A stretch of DNA of 64,000 nt from Hamiltosporidium tvaerminnensis (lineage: Eukaryota; Microsporidia; Dubosqiidae), in the NCBI GenBank assembly GCA_022605425.2, contig CM061256.1, forward strand, positions 496,001-560,000, given 5' to 3'. The notes beneath the pieces were generated by a model. It ran no database searches. It was given only the letters and a program-made list of their open reading frames with translations, and was not told the DNA's origin. Each line of letters starts with the position of its first letter. Positions within the stretch are counted from its first letter, which is position 1. This document shows, piece after piece, positions 23,101-33,439 of the stretch. The position numbers were made by a program, and so were the translations under genes.

Positions 23101-23950
23101 CGTCATAGCATACCTGCGCAGCTTGCATGATATACGCGGCTTCCGTAATTGACTCAGGTACATGAGCTCCTGCATATTCACCGACTACTCGATTAATGAG
23201 ATCCAGAACTTTACTATCAACCAATTCATTTGGATGTTTTCTAGTTCGGACCACCACTTTTCCAATTTCGTTCTCAGAGATTTCTTTGATTTTACTCAAG
23301 AATTTATCTCTCAGGTTTATGTACTCCGTGGTGTCGGTCAAGGTGCATGTATCAGCGAGACAAGTGGCGATTCTACGTCGCTCTCCATTCTCTTCTGATT
23401 TTACATCCTTTCCCATCTCACTTTGTGCCAATTTTTTTAACACTTCGAGAGTTTCAGTGCAGCCGAATTTCTCATTATAGTACCTGTGAAGCTCTGTCCA
23501 GCCATTTCTTGGCATTCTTTCAAACCTTGTCTGTACTGCAAAAAAAACAATTCGAGGCCATTCCTTCGGGTCGGCTGTTACGGAATCGAATATCGTCCGC
23601 AATGCCATTAGCCTGTTACCTTCTGGAATAGCTAGAGTACAGGGGCTTGTCATGTCGTACGATGGCTCGCACGCAGAGACTTCAACCGAAGAGGGAACTG
23701 GTGCATTAGGCGAAGGTAAGGTGTCAAGCCCACTATTTTGCATTTTACTGCATGTTTGGCTTGGTGGTGGAGGTGTTATTGTTGTGTAGGAGGAGGAAGG
23801 TAGGGGAATCGCCGGTGGGTGTAGCTTACATTTTTGTATCTCACTATCACTCTTTTTCACCTCATCAGCGTCGTTTGCAGCCTTTATTTTGGTATTATTC
23901 GATATTTCGCTGCTAACATTTTTCTTTCTACCCATAAAAATAGAAATTAA
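20110..23950 (-). mobile_element. Full-length RLE-type LINE, copy 2
   Basis: A non-LTR retrotransposon with one intact large ORF. The 3' end is placed near 20110-20130, just after an AATAAA downstream of the ORF, because homology to copy 1 stops at the equivalent point (about 255-265). The 5' end is placed just above the ORF start. Both flanks carry repeats of the kind ATTAAAATATTAAATTA (20080-20125 and 23945-24020). This suggests insertion into, or duplication of, such a target. The endonuclease at the C-terminus places the element among R2/R4/CRE-type LINEs, which often choose specific sites. Confidence 0.85.
20174..23935 (-). CDS. LINE polyprotein: reverse transcriptase and restriction-like endonuclease
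   Basis: A 1253-residue single-ORF protein. Residues 1-110 are low complexity, rich in Pro/Ser. The reverse transcriptase spans about 450-780: DYRPITCMSNLYK, then motif A with WIDVKKAYDSID (about 575-590), motif B RGILQGDSLSPLLF (about 633-648), motif C with FIDD (about 683, where many families have YxDD or FADD), motif D and YKYLGI. A CCHC knuckle (C-x2-C-x8-H-x4-C, about 973-990) is followed by the PD-(D/E)xK-like endonuclease with RPDIFILD (about 1060) and EVGI, then KLRKYD. This order (RT, CCHC, RLE) is typical of R2/R4-like elements. No clear C2H2 finger is seen at the N-terminus. All motifs appear intact, so the element may be recently active. Composition is GC-richer than the host DNA. 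Confidence 0.95.
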   Translation of the reverse strand: MGRKKNVSSEISNNTKIKAANDADEVKKSDSEIQKCKLHPPAIPLPSSSYTTITPPPPSQTCSKMQNSGLDTLPSPNAPVPSSVEVSACEPSYDMTSPCTLAIPEGNRLMALRTIFDSVTADPKEWPRIVFFAVQTRFERMPRNGWTELHRYYNEKFGCTETLEVLKKLAQSEMGKDVKSEENGERRRIATCLADTCTLTDTTEYINLRDKFLSKIKEISENEIGKVVVRTRKHPNELVDSKVLDLINRVVGEYAGAHVPESITEAAYIMQAAQVCYDEATRKEKPRSAWKENIESKISKLVLSKDLLEKARKQEKLSTSETKSLKKIMREFNLNLSSVTDLSEALVKKNESLNVYEKKITMHESRKQFRKENRMFELFRGRFYRGLSERVEIEHVVSRDEIVSFWSTMWNKNDDTVTYDDYLIPFVSDNHPTTFPSLDEFVNIINWLPNWKAAGIDGIYNFFIKKLTTLHKYLYDIVKVICLEGTPQADWFYCGLTYLIPKGIPRRGSDYRPITCMSNLYKLTTKCVTKVVQLEVERRGLLAENQLGAVRGVQGAKEQALLNIALNKEYGNNLKATWIDVKKAYDSIDHAYLTQCIENLNLPDWILKFIKVIISKWKIDISVGPEKIMSKKIDRGILQGDSLSPLLFVLCMDPLSRKLNEKYTKVTVQTDAESHSTNHLLFIDDLKLLAKDSSTLSAMTGEAKEFLEVIGLEINKEKSATNDTCCEDTATLLEGVSVYKYLGIIEDSRGIPTRSSFEEVQSKLISRVERLCHTRLNAKNLFSAINQHAISLINYHIGVLRLEPADFSKLDDAVRAVLVKNKIHLRPGCKERLYLPRTELGRGLHSVELRSEHMLLQLLDCLEKSKEISTRRAAILKVENNNKTHLALIKGFLKVKYRLVEEVTKKSLEEAQLAKLYNEIEKRKLHSKLYNARKNELVSVSDSSRWLKRGNIRPRNEAVFCYIQDRNVFWGADGVCQHCGKSGKTVDHLATRCEKMLGHDYTRRHNEVVRCLHLLLLNRYKFKSSKRIRSHSVQEILDNEYAEIRVDTRIKTDVKIRNNRPDIFILDKKKNKITLIEVGITSQDSLQIVETEKLRKYDLLANELGLIYKCSVEIIPYVMTWDGIVTKYHKSHLKRLEIPMNVEAYIQSIVLKKTVETISFDRRRGLESGLNAEESWERASMGVIMRSEMHEEPIPPLKEAKREEDGVKILKPKNNTPLISQGGTTLEEPTNNINEESDLEEETIVVKEVEENI

Positions 23951-24430
23951 AATATTAAATTGAAATATTAAATTAAATAATTTAAAAAAAATAGAAATTA
24001 AAATATTAAATTAATTATAAAATGTATTTTTTCTTATAATTGACATTAAGCTATAATGAATTAAAATAATAAATTAAAATATTAAAGATTAAGATAGTTT
24101 ATAGGAATTGTATTTAATTTGGGAAATAACGTGTAAGCTACTAGGAGATACCTGTTACCAGTAAATACATTAAGAGTTTAAAGAAATATAGTAATAAGGT
24201 ATTAAAACCCTTTAAATAGTAGAATTTATAATAAAGGTATTAGAACCCTTTAAATAGTAGAATTTAAAATAAAGGTATTAGAACCCTTATAACACTATAA
24301 TTTATAATAAAAGTATTAAAACCCTTTAAACAGCAGAATTTATAATAAAAGTATTAAAACCCTTTAAATAGTAGAATTTAGAATAAAGGTATTAACACCC
24401 TTTAAACAGAGGAGTATGAATTCAATTATA
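23951..24430. repeat. AT repeats and 38-bp array with AACCCTTTAAA core
   Basis: Above the LINE, ATTAAAATATTAA-type repeats continue to about 24090. From about 24195 to 24410, a unit of about 38 bp containing GTATTAAAACCCTTTAAA and TAGTAGAATTTATAATA is repeated six times with small changes. No gene is visible. Confidence 0.8.
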
Positions 24431-24499
24431 ACCCTTTATTTTCTTATAAAATAAATATTTCTTTTTCGATTTAATTTTCTTTTTATCAAAATTACCTTT

Positions 24500-25301
24500 A
24501 AATTAACACTGTTAAATAGTATTCTGTATAAAGGGGTGTTAAGAATAAGAATTAGTATTCTAGTCAAGTAAAGGGTGTTAATTACTCTATATTAGTATTC
24601 TATATAAAGGGGTGTTAATTTCATATATATTATTATTCAAGTTAAGTAAAGGGTGTTAATTGAACTATATTATTATTCTGCATAAAGGGGTGTTAAGAAT
24701 AAGAATTATTATTCTAGTTAAGTAAAGGGTGTTAATTACTATATATTTTTTTATGTATAAAGGGGTGTTAAGAATAAGAATTACTACTCTAATAAAGTAA
24801 AGGGGTGTTAACTAACTATAAATTATTATTCTATATAAAGGGGTGTTAATTTCATATATATTATTATTCAAGTTAAGTAAAGGGTGTTAATTACTATATA
24901 TTTTTTTATGTATAAAGGGTGTTAATTACATATATATTATTAACACCCTTTAGTTAACTATCTTAACATTATCACTTTTTAACAAATAAAATTTACTATA
25001 AAATATTTAATAAGATAATCTAACACCCTTTTATATTACTACTATATACTAAAACCCCATTATATTACTATCCTATCATTAACACCCTTTTATATTACTA
25101 CCATTATCAATAACACCCTTTAAATAAAGATCGTATCCTTAACACCCTTTAAATAACTATCCTATGATTAATACGTCTTTAAAAATCTATACATCCCTTA
25201 ACACCCCTTTAAATAACTATCCTATGATTAACACCCCTTTATTCACAACCACATTCATTAACACCCCTTTATTCACAACCCACAGTAAATAACACCCTTT
25301 A
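24500..25301. repeat. GGGTGTTA / AACACCC motif field downstream of the TOG gene, with orientation flip
   Basis: From 24530 to about 24925 the plus strand carries spaced TAAAGGGGTGTTAA copies embedded in a repeat with TATTATTCTA-like spacers. At about 24925-24955 the motif inverts: GGGTGTTAATTACATATA is followed by TATTAACACCCTTTA. From there to 25301 all copies read AACACCC on the plus strand. Seen from the minus-strand TOG gene, the nearest part is G-rich on the coding strand. AATAAAGGGGTG copies 25-60 bases beyond the TOG stop may also supply polyadenylation signals. Confidence 0.85.
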
Positions 25302-28300
25302 CTACTCATACATCCTTTTATATACACATTCTACATAAACCTTTAACAACCCATTAATATTAAAGTCATACACACTGCTACCATAACACCCTATAATCTC
25401 TTCTAAATGTAATTGAACTACTCTTAAAGCCACAACATCATCTTTAAACAGTCTTAACACACCTTTCTCATAAAACTCTTCTAACACCTTTAAAACACCT
25501 TGTGTTTTAACCCTACTAGTTAAATAACCCTTAGCTTTAGAATTACGCCATATAAGTTTTAAAACAACCTCATTATAACCAATACGCTTAACATTAACAG
25601 GGTGTTGTTTATCAGGTGTGGTATTAAGAGGGTGTTGTTTAAGAGGTGTATTGTTAACAGGGTGTTGTTTATCAGGTATATTGTTAAAGGGGTGTTGTTT
25701 ATTGAGTGTATCGTTAACAGGGTGTTGTTTATCAGGTATATTGTTAAAGGGGTGTTGTTTATTGAGTGTATCGTTAACAGGGTGTTGATTACTACTGTCA
25801 CTAACACCCTTTATACTACTACCTATATAATTATCACCCTTTATACTACTACCTATATAATTATCACCCTTTATACTACTACCTATATAATTATCACCCT
25901 TTATACTACTACCTATATAATTAACACCCTTTATACTACCTCTATCACCCTTTATACTACTACTCCCACTAAGCATACTAAGATAAACCCTAAGAATAAC
26001 ATCACATTCACAAAGAAGACATAAATTAATAAGAATATCAACAATAACAGTACATCCTTCACTTATATAACCAATAAGATCCAAATGTATAGATTTAAGT
26101 GTATCTAAACTTAAATATGAAGAAAAGAAAGAATTCTTAGTTAATTTAAAGAGTGTCTGTAAAATATAAATACAATATTCTTTGTTATTTTCTTTTTTCT
26201 TATTTCTTCTAAATTCATTTAATTGTATTAAAATTGAAGATACTATTGAATTACAGGAGAATAGAAGACAAGATATGTTATTGTCTATTATAGTGTTAAG
26301 AGATTTAAAAGCATTTATACTACTTTCTGTGTTACTGTCTATAAGACGTGTTAATATGTTTTGTAAGTCAGATCTACTTGTAAAGGGTTGTGACTTAAGA
26401 CCCTCTTCAAATTCCTTTCTAAACTTGTCTAAGACAGTATATTTAAAGGGGGTAGTGTTAGCAGTAGGGGTATATGGGGAGTGTGAGTAAGAGGGGGTGT
26501 TAGTGTTAGTACTAGTAGGGGTATAGGGGGTGTTATCTATAGGAGTAGTACTAGTAGGGTTATATGGGGTGTGTGGGTAAGAGGGGGTGTTAGTACTAGT
26601 AGGGGTATATGGGGTGTTAATATACATATTACTGTCTTTATCACTAACACCCTCTAATCTACTGTTCCTGATACTAAAACCCTCTAATTTACTATCCTTA
26701 TAGCTACTATCCTTATAATTATCACCCTCTAATCTACTATCCTTATAATTATCACCCTCTAATTTACTATCCTTGTAATTATCACCCTCTAATCTACTAT
26801 CCTTGTAATTATCACCCTCTAATTTACTATCCTTGTAATTATCACCCTCTAATTTACTATCCTTGTAATTATCACCCTCTAATTTACTATCCTTGTAATT
26901 ATCACCCTCTAATCTACTATCCTTGTAATTATCACTCTTTATATTTAACAGACTAAATGACTTATCAATAACCTTAGAACCAGATGAACTACTATAACAA
27001 TCATTTTCCCTGTTATTTATTTCTATATTTTTATCTATTTTAAAACCCTCTACTTTCTTTATATTATCAGATATAACATTATATTCTCTGGTTCTCTTAT
27101 TTAAAGGTGACATACCATATATAACACCCTGTTGATTAGAAGAGTTGTTATTAAAGGGGTGTTGTTCATATGTATTGATATTAAAGGAGTGTTGTATATC
27201 GTTACTGTTACTAACACCCTGTTGTATGTCTATACCATTACTAACACCCTTATAATCATCTATAGTATTACTAACACCCTTATAATCATAAGTATTATTG
27301 ATAACACCCTTATAATCATCTATCTCCTTACTAACACCCTTATAATCATCTATCTCCTTACTAACACCCTTATAATCATCTATCTCCTTACTAACACCCT
27401 TATAATCATCTATCTCCTTACTAACACCCTTATAATCATCTATCTCCTTACTAACACCCTCTAATCTACTATCCATACTTTTTATATCCTTTATATCACC
27501 TTTACTACTCATTAACCTATCCACCTCATTACTAACACCCCCCTCATATTTACTTACATCCCCTTTAAATATCCCATGTAAAGATACAAGTCTACCCACT
27601 TCATTACTAACACCCCCCTCATATTTACTTACATCCCCTTTAAATATCCCATGTAAAGATACAAGTCTACCCACTTCATTACTAACACCTACCCTATCAA
27701 TATCAACAACCCTTTCATATTCCAAAAACAACTTAGAAATAGGAAATACCTTATCCAACATCTTAAGAAGAATATATTCTTTCTTAAATAAAATATACTT
27801 AATTAACACCCTTACTTCTTCTTGTTGTAATATATAACACTTTTCTATAAAATAAAGTAAAAGTGGTTTTATATAATTTAGAAGGTCATTATTAATTAAA
27901 AATAAAATTATAAAATCACTTACTAATGTCTTATCTAATGTATCAAATAAAGAAAGTATATTTTCTATTTCTTCTTTAGTATTAACACTCTTTAATTTAC
28001 TTATAAATTCTTCTGTAAAATATTCTTCTATTTCTTGACCGTTCTTTACTTTTCTATTTGAAATGCTTTTTTTAAGGATTTTATTGGTAGAAGAAGAGAG
28101 TCTTCTTTTAAGTGTAGTGTTAAGAGGGGGTGTTATATGGTTAGTGGATAAAGGGGTGTTATTTATAGCGTTAGTGAGTGGGATGTTAGTATGATGGTTA
28201 TTGGTTAACGGGGTGTTAGTATGATGGTTATTGGTTAACGGGGTGTTAGTATTAGTACTTATATTTAAAGGGGTGTTATTAGCAGGTATAATATCAATAG

Positions 28301-30080
28301 GTACTAACACCTCTTTACTTCTTATTATTTTACCTTTATCCTTACTAATATCTTTAACACCCTTTATATCCTTTATACTACTACCCTTATTACTAAAACC
28401 CCCTTTATTACCATTACTATCTTTAACACCCTTTATATCCTTTATACTACTACCGATATTACTAACACCCTTTATATCCTCTATCATATTATTATCATTA
28501 ACACCCACTTTACTCCCCTCTACCTTAAATACCTCTCTAATCCTTGTTATTTTACTTTTATCTTTATTAACAAGAAATTCATTAACCTTCTCCTCATTAA
28601 ACACCATAACACTACCAATACACTTAAAAGCTTTATTTCTAACATCTTCAGATGCATCAAAAGTACATTCATATATATATCTAAGACACTCACTACTAAA
28701 CATATCCTTTCTTCTTCTACTTAACCCTATTATATACTCTAACACTCCACTCTTCACATTACAGTTTTTAGTATCTAAAATTTCTATAATTTCACTTTCT
28801 TCTGCTTCTGCTCTCTCCAACACTAAATTTATTTTATGCGATAAATTATTTTTTTTATCTTTAAATCGGTCGCATAAATTTAAAAAAAAATCTTTTCTGG
28901 ATTGGAAGTCTCTTTTTTCTAAAAGAAGTAAAGTGTCTAACACTGTTAATAGTACTTGTATGTTTATGTCACTTACCATCTTACTTAACACTCCTACTAC
29001 TTTACCTTCGTTAACACCTCCACTCTTTAAATACTTATAAATCTCTTCAACACCCATTTTTCTTTCTTTCCAATCCATACTCTTTACCATATCATAACAC
29101 CCCTCATCTAACTTAACAGGGTGTTGTTTATTAGGTGTGATATTAAAGGGGTGTTGTTTATTAGGTGTCTCAGTAACAGGGTGTTGTTGTGGTATATTGT
29201 TATTAAGAGGGTGATAAGTATCAGTACTGTTATTAAAGGGGTGATAAGTATCAGCACTGTTATTAACAGGGTGTTGTTTATCTATACTGTTACTAACACC
29301 CTGTTGTTTATATATACTATGACTAATAGGGTGTTGTTCATGAGTACTATTACTAACACCCTGTTGTTCATGAGTACTATAACTAACACCCTGTTGTTTA
29401 TCTATACTATTACTAACACCCTGTTGCTTACTAGCACAGTCACTAACACCCTCTAACTTACTAACACCCTCACTACCCTCTATCTTACTCATTTCTCTAA
29501 TTTTTAAAAATTCTTCTTCTAAATTCTTTAAAATAATAGGTTTTACTCCTTTTATATAAATTAACACCCTTTCTTTATAAGTCTTATAAATCTCTATAAT
29601 TAACACCATAGCTTCTTTTCTAACACTACTATCACTATGTTGTAACAAATTACTTAAATTAACACCCTCTACATTATAAATAACCCCATACTGTTTAGTA
29701 ACATCTTTAATTAGAACAATAACACTACAAACCAATTTAGGATTTTTATTTTCTAAAAAAATAAATAAATCAAATAACACTTCTTTACTAAGATTATTCA
29801 AAATATAAAAAAAAATTTCTAAAATTTTACTTTTTAAAGAAACTTTGGAAGTACAAAGATTACAAAATAAAGGTACAATATGAGGATATAAATATGATGG
29901 TTTGTAAATAAGAAGAATTGATACTCCTGCTTCTAGTACAGGTAATGTTGTTTCTTTGGTTAAAGTTTTTATTATTTCTGGTGATATTTCGTGGGGTTGG
30001 AGTGATTGGTATGTTTGGAGACGTATCTTCCAGTCAGTTGATTTTATGTTTTTAAGTGTGGGTGAATCTGCTTCTGTCAT
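25302..30080 (-). CDS. TOG-domain microtubule protein (XMAP215/Stu2-like) with extensive inserted repeats
   Basis: XMAP215/Stu2 proteins bind tubulin through TOG domains and promote microtubule growth at spindle poles and kinetochores. This 1592-residue protein has a first HEAT/TOG array at about 1-200 (STDWKIRLQTYQSL near 14-27) and a clear second TOG at about 327-517 with the SMDWKERKMGVEEI opening. A third helical segment lies at about 690-790, another at about 1200-1370, and a helical C-terminus at about 1490-1592. These islands are separated by very long low-complexity repeats: KGVSKEIDDY, GDNYKDSKLE, GSSIKGDNYI (10 residues each), a 25-residue unit, and QHPVN/QHPFN/NTPLT runs. The inserts make it far longer than compact fungal relatives. 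TTTAACCCTAAAAATT precedes the ATG. Family assignment is good; orthology to Stu2 rather than a CLASP is inferred. Confidence 0.8.
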   Translation of the reverse strand: MTEADSPTLKNIKSTDWKIRLQTYQSLQPHEISPEIIKTLTKETTLPVLEAGVSILLIYKPSYLYPHIVPLFCNLCTSKVSLKSKILEIFFYILNNLSKEVLFDLFIFLENKNPKLVCSVIVLIKDVTKQYGVIYNVEGVNLSNLLQHSDSSVRKEAMVLIIEIYKTYKERVLIYIKGVKPIILKNLEEEFLKIREMSKIEGSEGVSKLEGVSDCASKQQGVSNSIDKQQGVSYSTHEQQGVSNSTHEQHPISHSIYKQQGVSNSIDKQHPVNNSADTYHPFNNSTDTYHPLNNNIPQQHPVTETPNKQHPFNITPNKQHPVKLDEGCYDMVKSMDWKERKMGVEEIYKYLKSGGVNEGKVVGVLSKMVSDINIQVLLTVLDTLLLLEKRDFQSRKDFFLNLCDRFKDKKNNLSHKINLVLERAEAEESEIIEILDTKNCNVKSGVLEYIIGLSRRRKDMFSSECLRYIYECTFDASEDVRNKAFKCIGSVMVFNEEKVNEFLVNKDKSKITRIREVFKVEGSKVGVNDNNMIEDIKGVSNIGSSIKDIKGVKDSNGNKGGFSNKGSSIKDIKGVKDISKDKGKIIRSKEVLVPIDIIPANNTPLNISTNTNTPLTNNHHTNTPLTNNHHTNIPLTNAINNTPLSTNHITPPLNTTLKRRLSSSTNKILKKSISNRKVKNGQEIEEYFTEEFISKLKSVNTKEEIENILSLFDTLDKTLVSDFIILFLINNDLLNYIKPLLLYFIEKCYILQQEEVRVLIKYILFKKEYILLKMLDKVFPISKLFLEYERVVDIDRVGVSNEVGRLVSLHGIFKGDVSKYEGGVSNEVGRLVSLHGIFKGDVSKYEGGVSNEVDRLMSSKGDIKDIKSMDSRLEGVSKEIDDYKGVSKEIDDYKGVSKEIDDYKGVSKEIDDYKGVSKEIDDYKGVINNTYDYKGVSNTIDDYKGVSNGIDIQQGVSNSNDIQHSFNINTYEQHPFNNNSSNQQGVIYGMSPLNKRTREYNVISDNIKKVEGFKIDKNIEINNRENDCYSSSSGSKVIDKSFSLLNIKSDNYKDSRLEGDNYKDSKLEGDNYKDSKLEGDNYKDSKLEGDNYKDSRLEGDNYKDSKLEGDNYKDSRLEGDNYKDSSYKDSKLEGFSIRNSRLEGVSDKDSNMYINTPYTPTSTNTPSYPHTPYNPTSTTPIDNTPYTPTSTNTNTPSYSHSPYTPTANTTPFKYTVLDKFRKEFEEGLKSQPFTSRSDLQNILTRLIDSNTESSINAFKSLNTIIDNNISCLLFSCNSIVSSILIQLNEFRRNKKKENNKEYCIYILQTLFKLTKNSFFSSYLSLDTLKSIHLDLIGYISEGCTVIVDILINLCLLCECDVILRVYLSMLSGSSSIKGDRGSIKGVNYIGSSIKGDNYIGSSIKGDNYIGSSIKGDNYIGSSIKGVSDSSNQHPVNDTLNKQHPFNNIPDKQHPVNDTLNKQHPFNNIPDKQHPVNNTPLKQHPLNTTPDKQHPVNVKRIGYNEVVLKLIWRNSKAKGYLTSRVKTQGVLKVLEEFYEKGVLRLFKDDVVALRVVQLHLEEIIGCYGSSVYDFNINGLLKVYVECVYKRMYE
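25590..25930 (-). repeat. Coding repeats near the TOG protein C-terminus
   Basis: Two in-frame families lie side by side: a 60-bp unit encoding QHPVNDTLNKQHPFNNIPDK (25590-25800), and a 30-bp unit encoding GSSIKGDNYI, four copies (about 25805-25925). The first uses the motif in the C-rich sense on the coding strand. Confidence 0.9.
26690..26945 (-). repeat. 30-bp coding repeat GDNYKDS(K/R)LE
   Basis: About eight near-identical units encode GDNYKDSKLE or GDNYKDSRLE. The plus strand reads CTAATTTACTATCCTTGTAA and then TTATCACCCT. Confidence 0.93.
27225..27690 (-). repeat. 30-bp KGVSKEIDDY repeat and 75-bp duplication
   Basis: About seven 30-bp units encode DYKGVSKEID variants (27225-27460), with the GGGTGTTAG core supplying GVS. 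Next to them a 75-bp unit encoding a 25-residue segment with GVSNEVGRLVSLHGIF is duplicated almost exactly (27525-27690). Confidence 0.93.
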
Positions 30081-30088
30081 AATTTTTA

Positions 30089-30091
30089 GGG
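30089..30091 (-). promoter_or_regulatory. CCC-type start-proximal motif of the TOG gene
   Basis: On the minus strand TTTAACCCTAAAAATT leads into the ATG at 30080, with CCC 9-11 bases upstream. It resembles the boxes before the Derlin and Heh-like genes. Confidence 0.45.
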
Positions 30092-30109
30092 TTAAAGTGA
30101 TTTTTATAA

Positions 30110-30520
30110 ATTAGTTTGAGGGGTATGGAAATATAGGGGTGTTAAATATACGGCATGTGATAAGGTGTTAAATAAAGGTAGTAGTAGTATAACAGGGTGT
30201 TAGATAAAGGTAGTAGTAGTATAATAGGGTGTTAGATATAAGAGTATAAGGAGGGGTGTTAAATATAAGGATATGTGATAAGGTGTTAAATAAAGGTAGT
30301 AGTAGTATAATAGGGTGTTAAATATAAGGATATGTGATAAGGTGTTAAATAAAGGTAGTAGTAGTATAATAGGGTGTTAAATATAAGGATATGTGATAAG
30401 GTATTATTAGATAAAGGTAGTAGTATAATAGGGTGTTAGATATAAGAGTATAATTGTGTAGATAAAAGTATTTAGTATAAGGGTGTTAAATAAAAGTAAT
30501 TATTATAGGGCACTGGATAC
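30110..30520. repeat. GGTGTTA array upstream of the TOG gene
   Basis: A unit of about 60 bp, with GGGTGTTAAATATAAGGATA, TGTGATAAGGTGTTAAATAA and AGGTAGTAGTAGTATAAT, is repeated about five times. The plus strand is G-rich, so the coding strand of the TOG gene is C-rich in its 5' flank. Confidence 0.88.
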
Positions 30521-33439
30521 GAACAGATGACCCATACAAAATATTATTGGTAATATGAATAATCTTAAAACATATATAAGATTTATTGTCATTGCTACTT
30601 GGAAGTGATCTACCAGTACATGTAGGCTATATCAAGATTATTTTTTATAAGTGTTGTATTTAAGATATACTAACGTATATCATTGAATCAATTACTAACA
30701 ATTTTAAAGTTATAACAGGAAATGGTTTTGAAATGAAATTCTTATTCAGACTTTTGGTTTCTGATTTGTCACTGGTTTTTCTTACTTGGATCTTAGATTT
30801 AATTTTACTGGAAATGGTTTTAAAATGAAATTCTTATTCAGACTTTTGGTTTCTGATTTGTCACTGGTTTTTCTTACTTAGATCTTAGATTTAATTTTTT
30901 AAGAGTTTCTAATTTACTTAAAATAATCTGATATTAGAAAATATAAATATTGTCTTCTTAAAGAGTTTAAGATGTTTATGTAAATCACTGTTAACTGTAT
31001 TGAATTATATTTCTATATATTATTTATTTTTCAGTTATATTTTACAATATATTTGTTATAAATACACTTAATATGGAAATTTAAAATTTAAAACGGAAAT
31101 TTTTAGAAACAGTAAGCAGAATATTTTATATTTGTTGATGGAAATATAAAGAAAAGATTTTAAGAAACTAAGAAATATGTATTTTTTCTTCTACTGAGAC
31201 ATTAATGTATAAAACTTTATCAGTAAAACAATATTTTGAAATGAATTATAAAGCATTCATTGAAAAAACAGGAAAGATTATAAAAACCTTATTTTTAAGT
31301 ATAAAATAATAGAAATACGAAATTCCTATTCAAATCTATGAAAAAGTTTTGTAAATTAAATTTATGGTTGATTTCTTTTGTCTTTAAATTTTTTGAAAAA
31401 ATATAGAAAACTATTTGGTGTAAATGAATGTATAAATGAAATAAGGTTAGAATGTGTTCAGTTTTATTGGATGATTATTAAATCGATATAAAGATTATAT
31501 CTCGGCGAAATAAATAGATTTTGGGTGAAGAAAGAACAAATGTAGAATATTAAATGTTGTAAGAATAGAGGTCACTGACGAAAAATAGATTTAATATTTT
31601 CTAAAATATTTGCTATCTGTTTTAAGGGGATTACTGATATGGCCAGATAAGCTCTTTTTAGGTTTATTCTCGTTACTGCATTAAAAATAATATTAAAAGA
31701 AAGATGATTAGTTAAGTATAATCGGTTATGATCATGAGAAGGATAGATTATTTGCATGTGATTGTACATGTATTTGATTAAAATAAAATTATATTAAAAA
31801 ATCGATTTCGCAACCACTGAAAAGACTCACGGTGAAAATAAGATCAAAGGTTTGTTTATTTGTTTCCTACCGCATTGTGAATTCTGTTATAGAGTTTCAT
31901 TGAATAAAAAATACATAATTTGTATGTAAAACGTCGTTTTTTAATTTATTTAAGGTATTATGGTTTTTTAAGAATTAAGCTGATTTCATATTACCATGCA
32001 CTTCAGAAAGAATAACTTTTAGAATTAGTAACTGTGAGTTACCTGGTGAAATACCTCGATTGGGTACAAAAAAGTTTGACGGTTGACTCTTGCCAAGATT
32101 TTTAATATATTCATCGAGTTTTTAGTTTTAAATATGCTTTTATACAATCGTAAAATATTATTTAATTATGAGACCGATCTGAAGAGCGTAGAATCTCTTT
32201 TAATTTGTTTTTCCAACTATTTTTTGATTACAAACCTAATGAATTCAATTTTAAACAACATGGACATAACAAGACGTTGTTCTCGTGTCAGATTTAAGAA
32301 ATATTCGAAGTCAATGTAGATTTATCAAGAATATTTCTACACTTGAGTAATATTATAGAAATATGAAAAAAAACTTCTTAGATCTAGAATATAATGAGTA
32401 ATCTGATCAAGCTAAATCTTCAAAAATGTTAAGTAGTTTTTTTAGTAGTGTAAAACCAAATTTTTCTTATTTTTTAATCGATCCAAGAATAACAGAAACA
32501 TTTGAGTTTATGAGCGTAATATGCAAATAAACTTGATTTTGTGATTCTTTGGAAACTAAATTATAAAGATTCGGAAATTTAATCTATCACTTTCGCTTAA
32601 TTCCAATGAATACGAAAATAATCGATTTGAAAAATTACATAGAAGTAATTGAAATAATATGCGAATTTGTTTCGTAAGAATCGGGTTAATATTAAGAACC
32701 GATAATTACACCGCTGAACCTTTAATTGTTAATGGCTATTATTCAATCTCCTTTTCTAAATTATTGGGAGTCAATATATTTCTAACTTATTATATTATGA
32801 ACAGAAAAGGAAATGAAATGACCGATGATGTTATTTATATGTGTATCTATACTCATAAAGTGTTGTGGGTTCCAGAATGGATATAAAGATATTTCTAGTA
32901 TTATTTTGGTATGTCATGTGTCTTTACATGTTGTTTTCTTATAATCTACTTGTAAGTATAAGTATCATATTGCTGGTGTTTCATTTTTCAACACCTAGAA
33001 TTGTATAAAGAAATATTGAGACATAGTTTTCAAAAAGTCACAGATAAAGTACATAGATTTTTTTTCTAGCACTTTCTGTTCCGTGTATACCTTTGCTGTG
33101 TATTTACAATGTATTTACCGTTAGATCTTGTTTGGTGATATTCAAAGGTCCTACGCTTTTGAATGAAATAAATTATAATTTTTTTGTGCTTCTATTGGTA
33201 ATTCTTATTTAGAGCCTACGATACGCATTGATTAATAAATACTAGGAATTAGAAACCCTATAACTGTATTTTCGAAATAATTTGTCAAATATTTGATATA
33301 AAATTATATTATTCTTTCTTTGTGATAAGTTTTGTACAATTATATTAGTTGGTTCACCATCTGTAATTTTATTTTAATTCTTTAAATGTACAGTTAGAAG
33401 ATTTAAATAGTCCAGACAGTTTTTCTTCTATTAAAAACC
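30521..33439. other. AT desert
   Basis: No convincing gene. A 92-bp tandem duplication at 30718-30901 starts GGAAATGGTTTTGAAATG. Short open stretches at 32083-32319 (+) and 32659-32886 (+) contain hydrophobic residues but no recognisable domain, and may be gene relics. The island motif is missing after 30.5 kb. Confidence 0.55.
30718..30901. repeat. 92-bp tandem duplication
   Basis: Two consecutive copies containing ATTCTTATTCAGACTTTTGG and TGATTTGTCACTGGTTTTTC differ at only a few positions. Confidence 0.9.

Noticed and set aside
26690-27460. 30-bp repeats resembling a CRISPR or minisatellite locus
   Set aside because: They are in frame within the TOG gene and encode 10-residue repeats.
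28231-29456. Large plus-strand open stretches opposite the TOG gene
   Set aside because: Shadow frames of AT-rich repeats; composition is Leu/Ile/Thr-rich without domains, whereas the minus strand encodes TOG segments.
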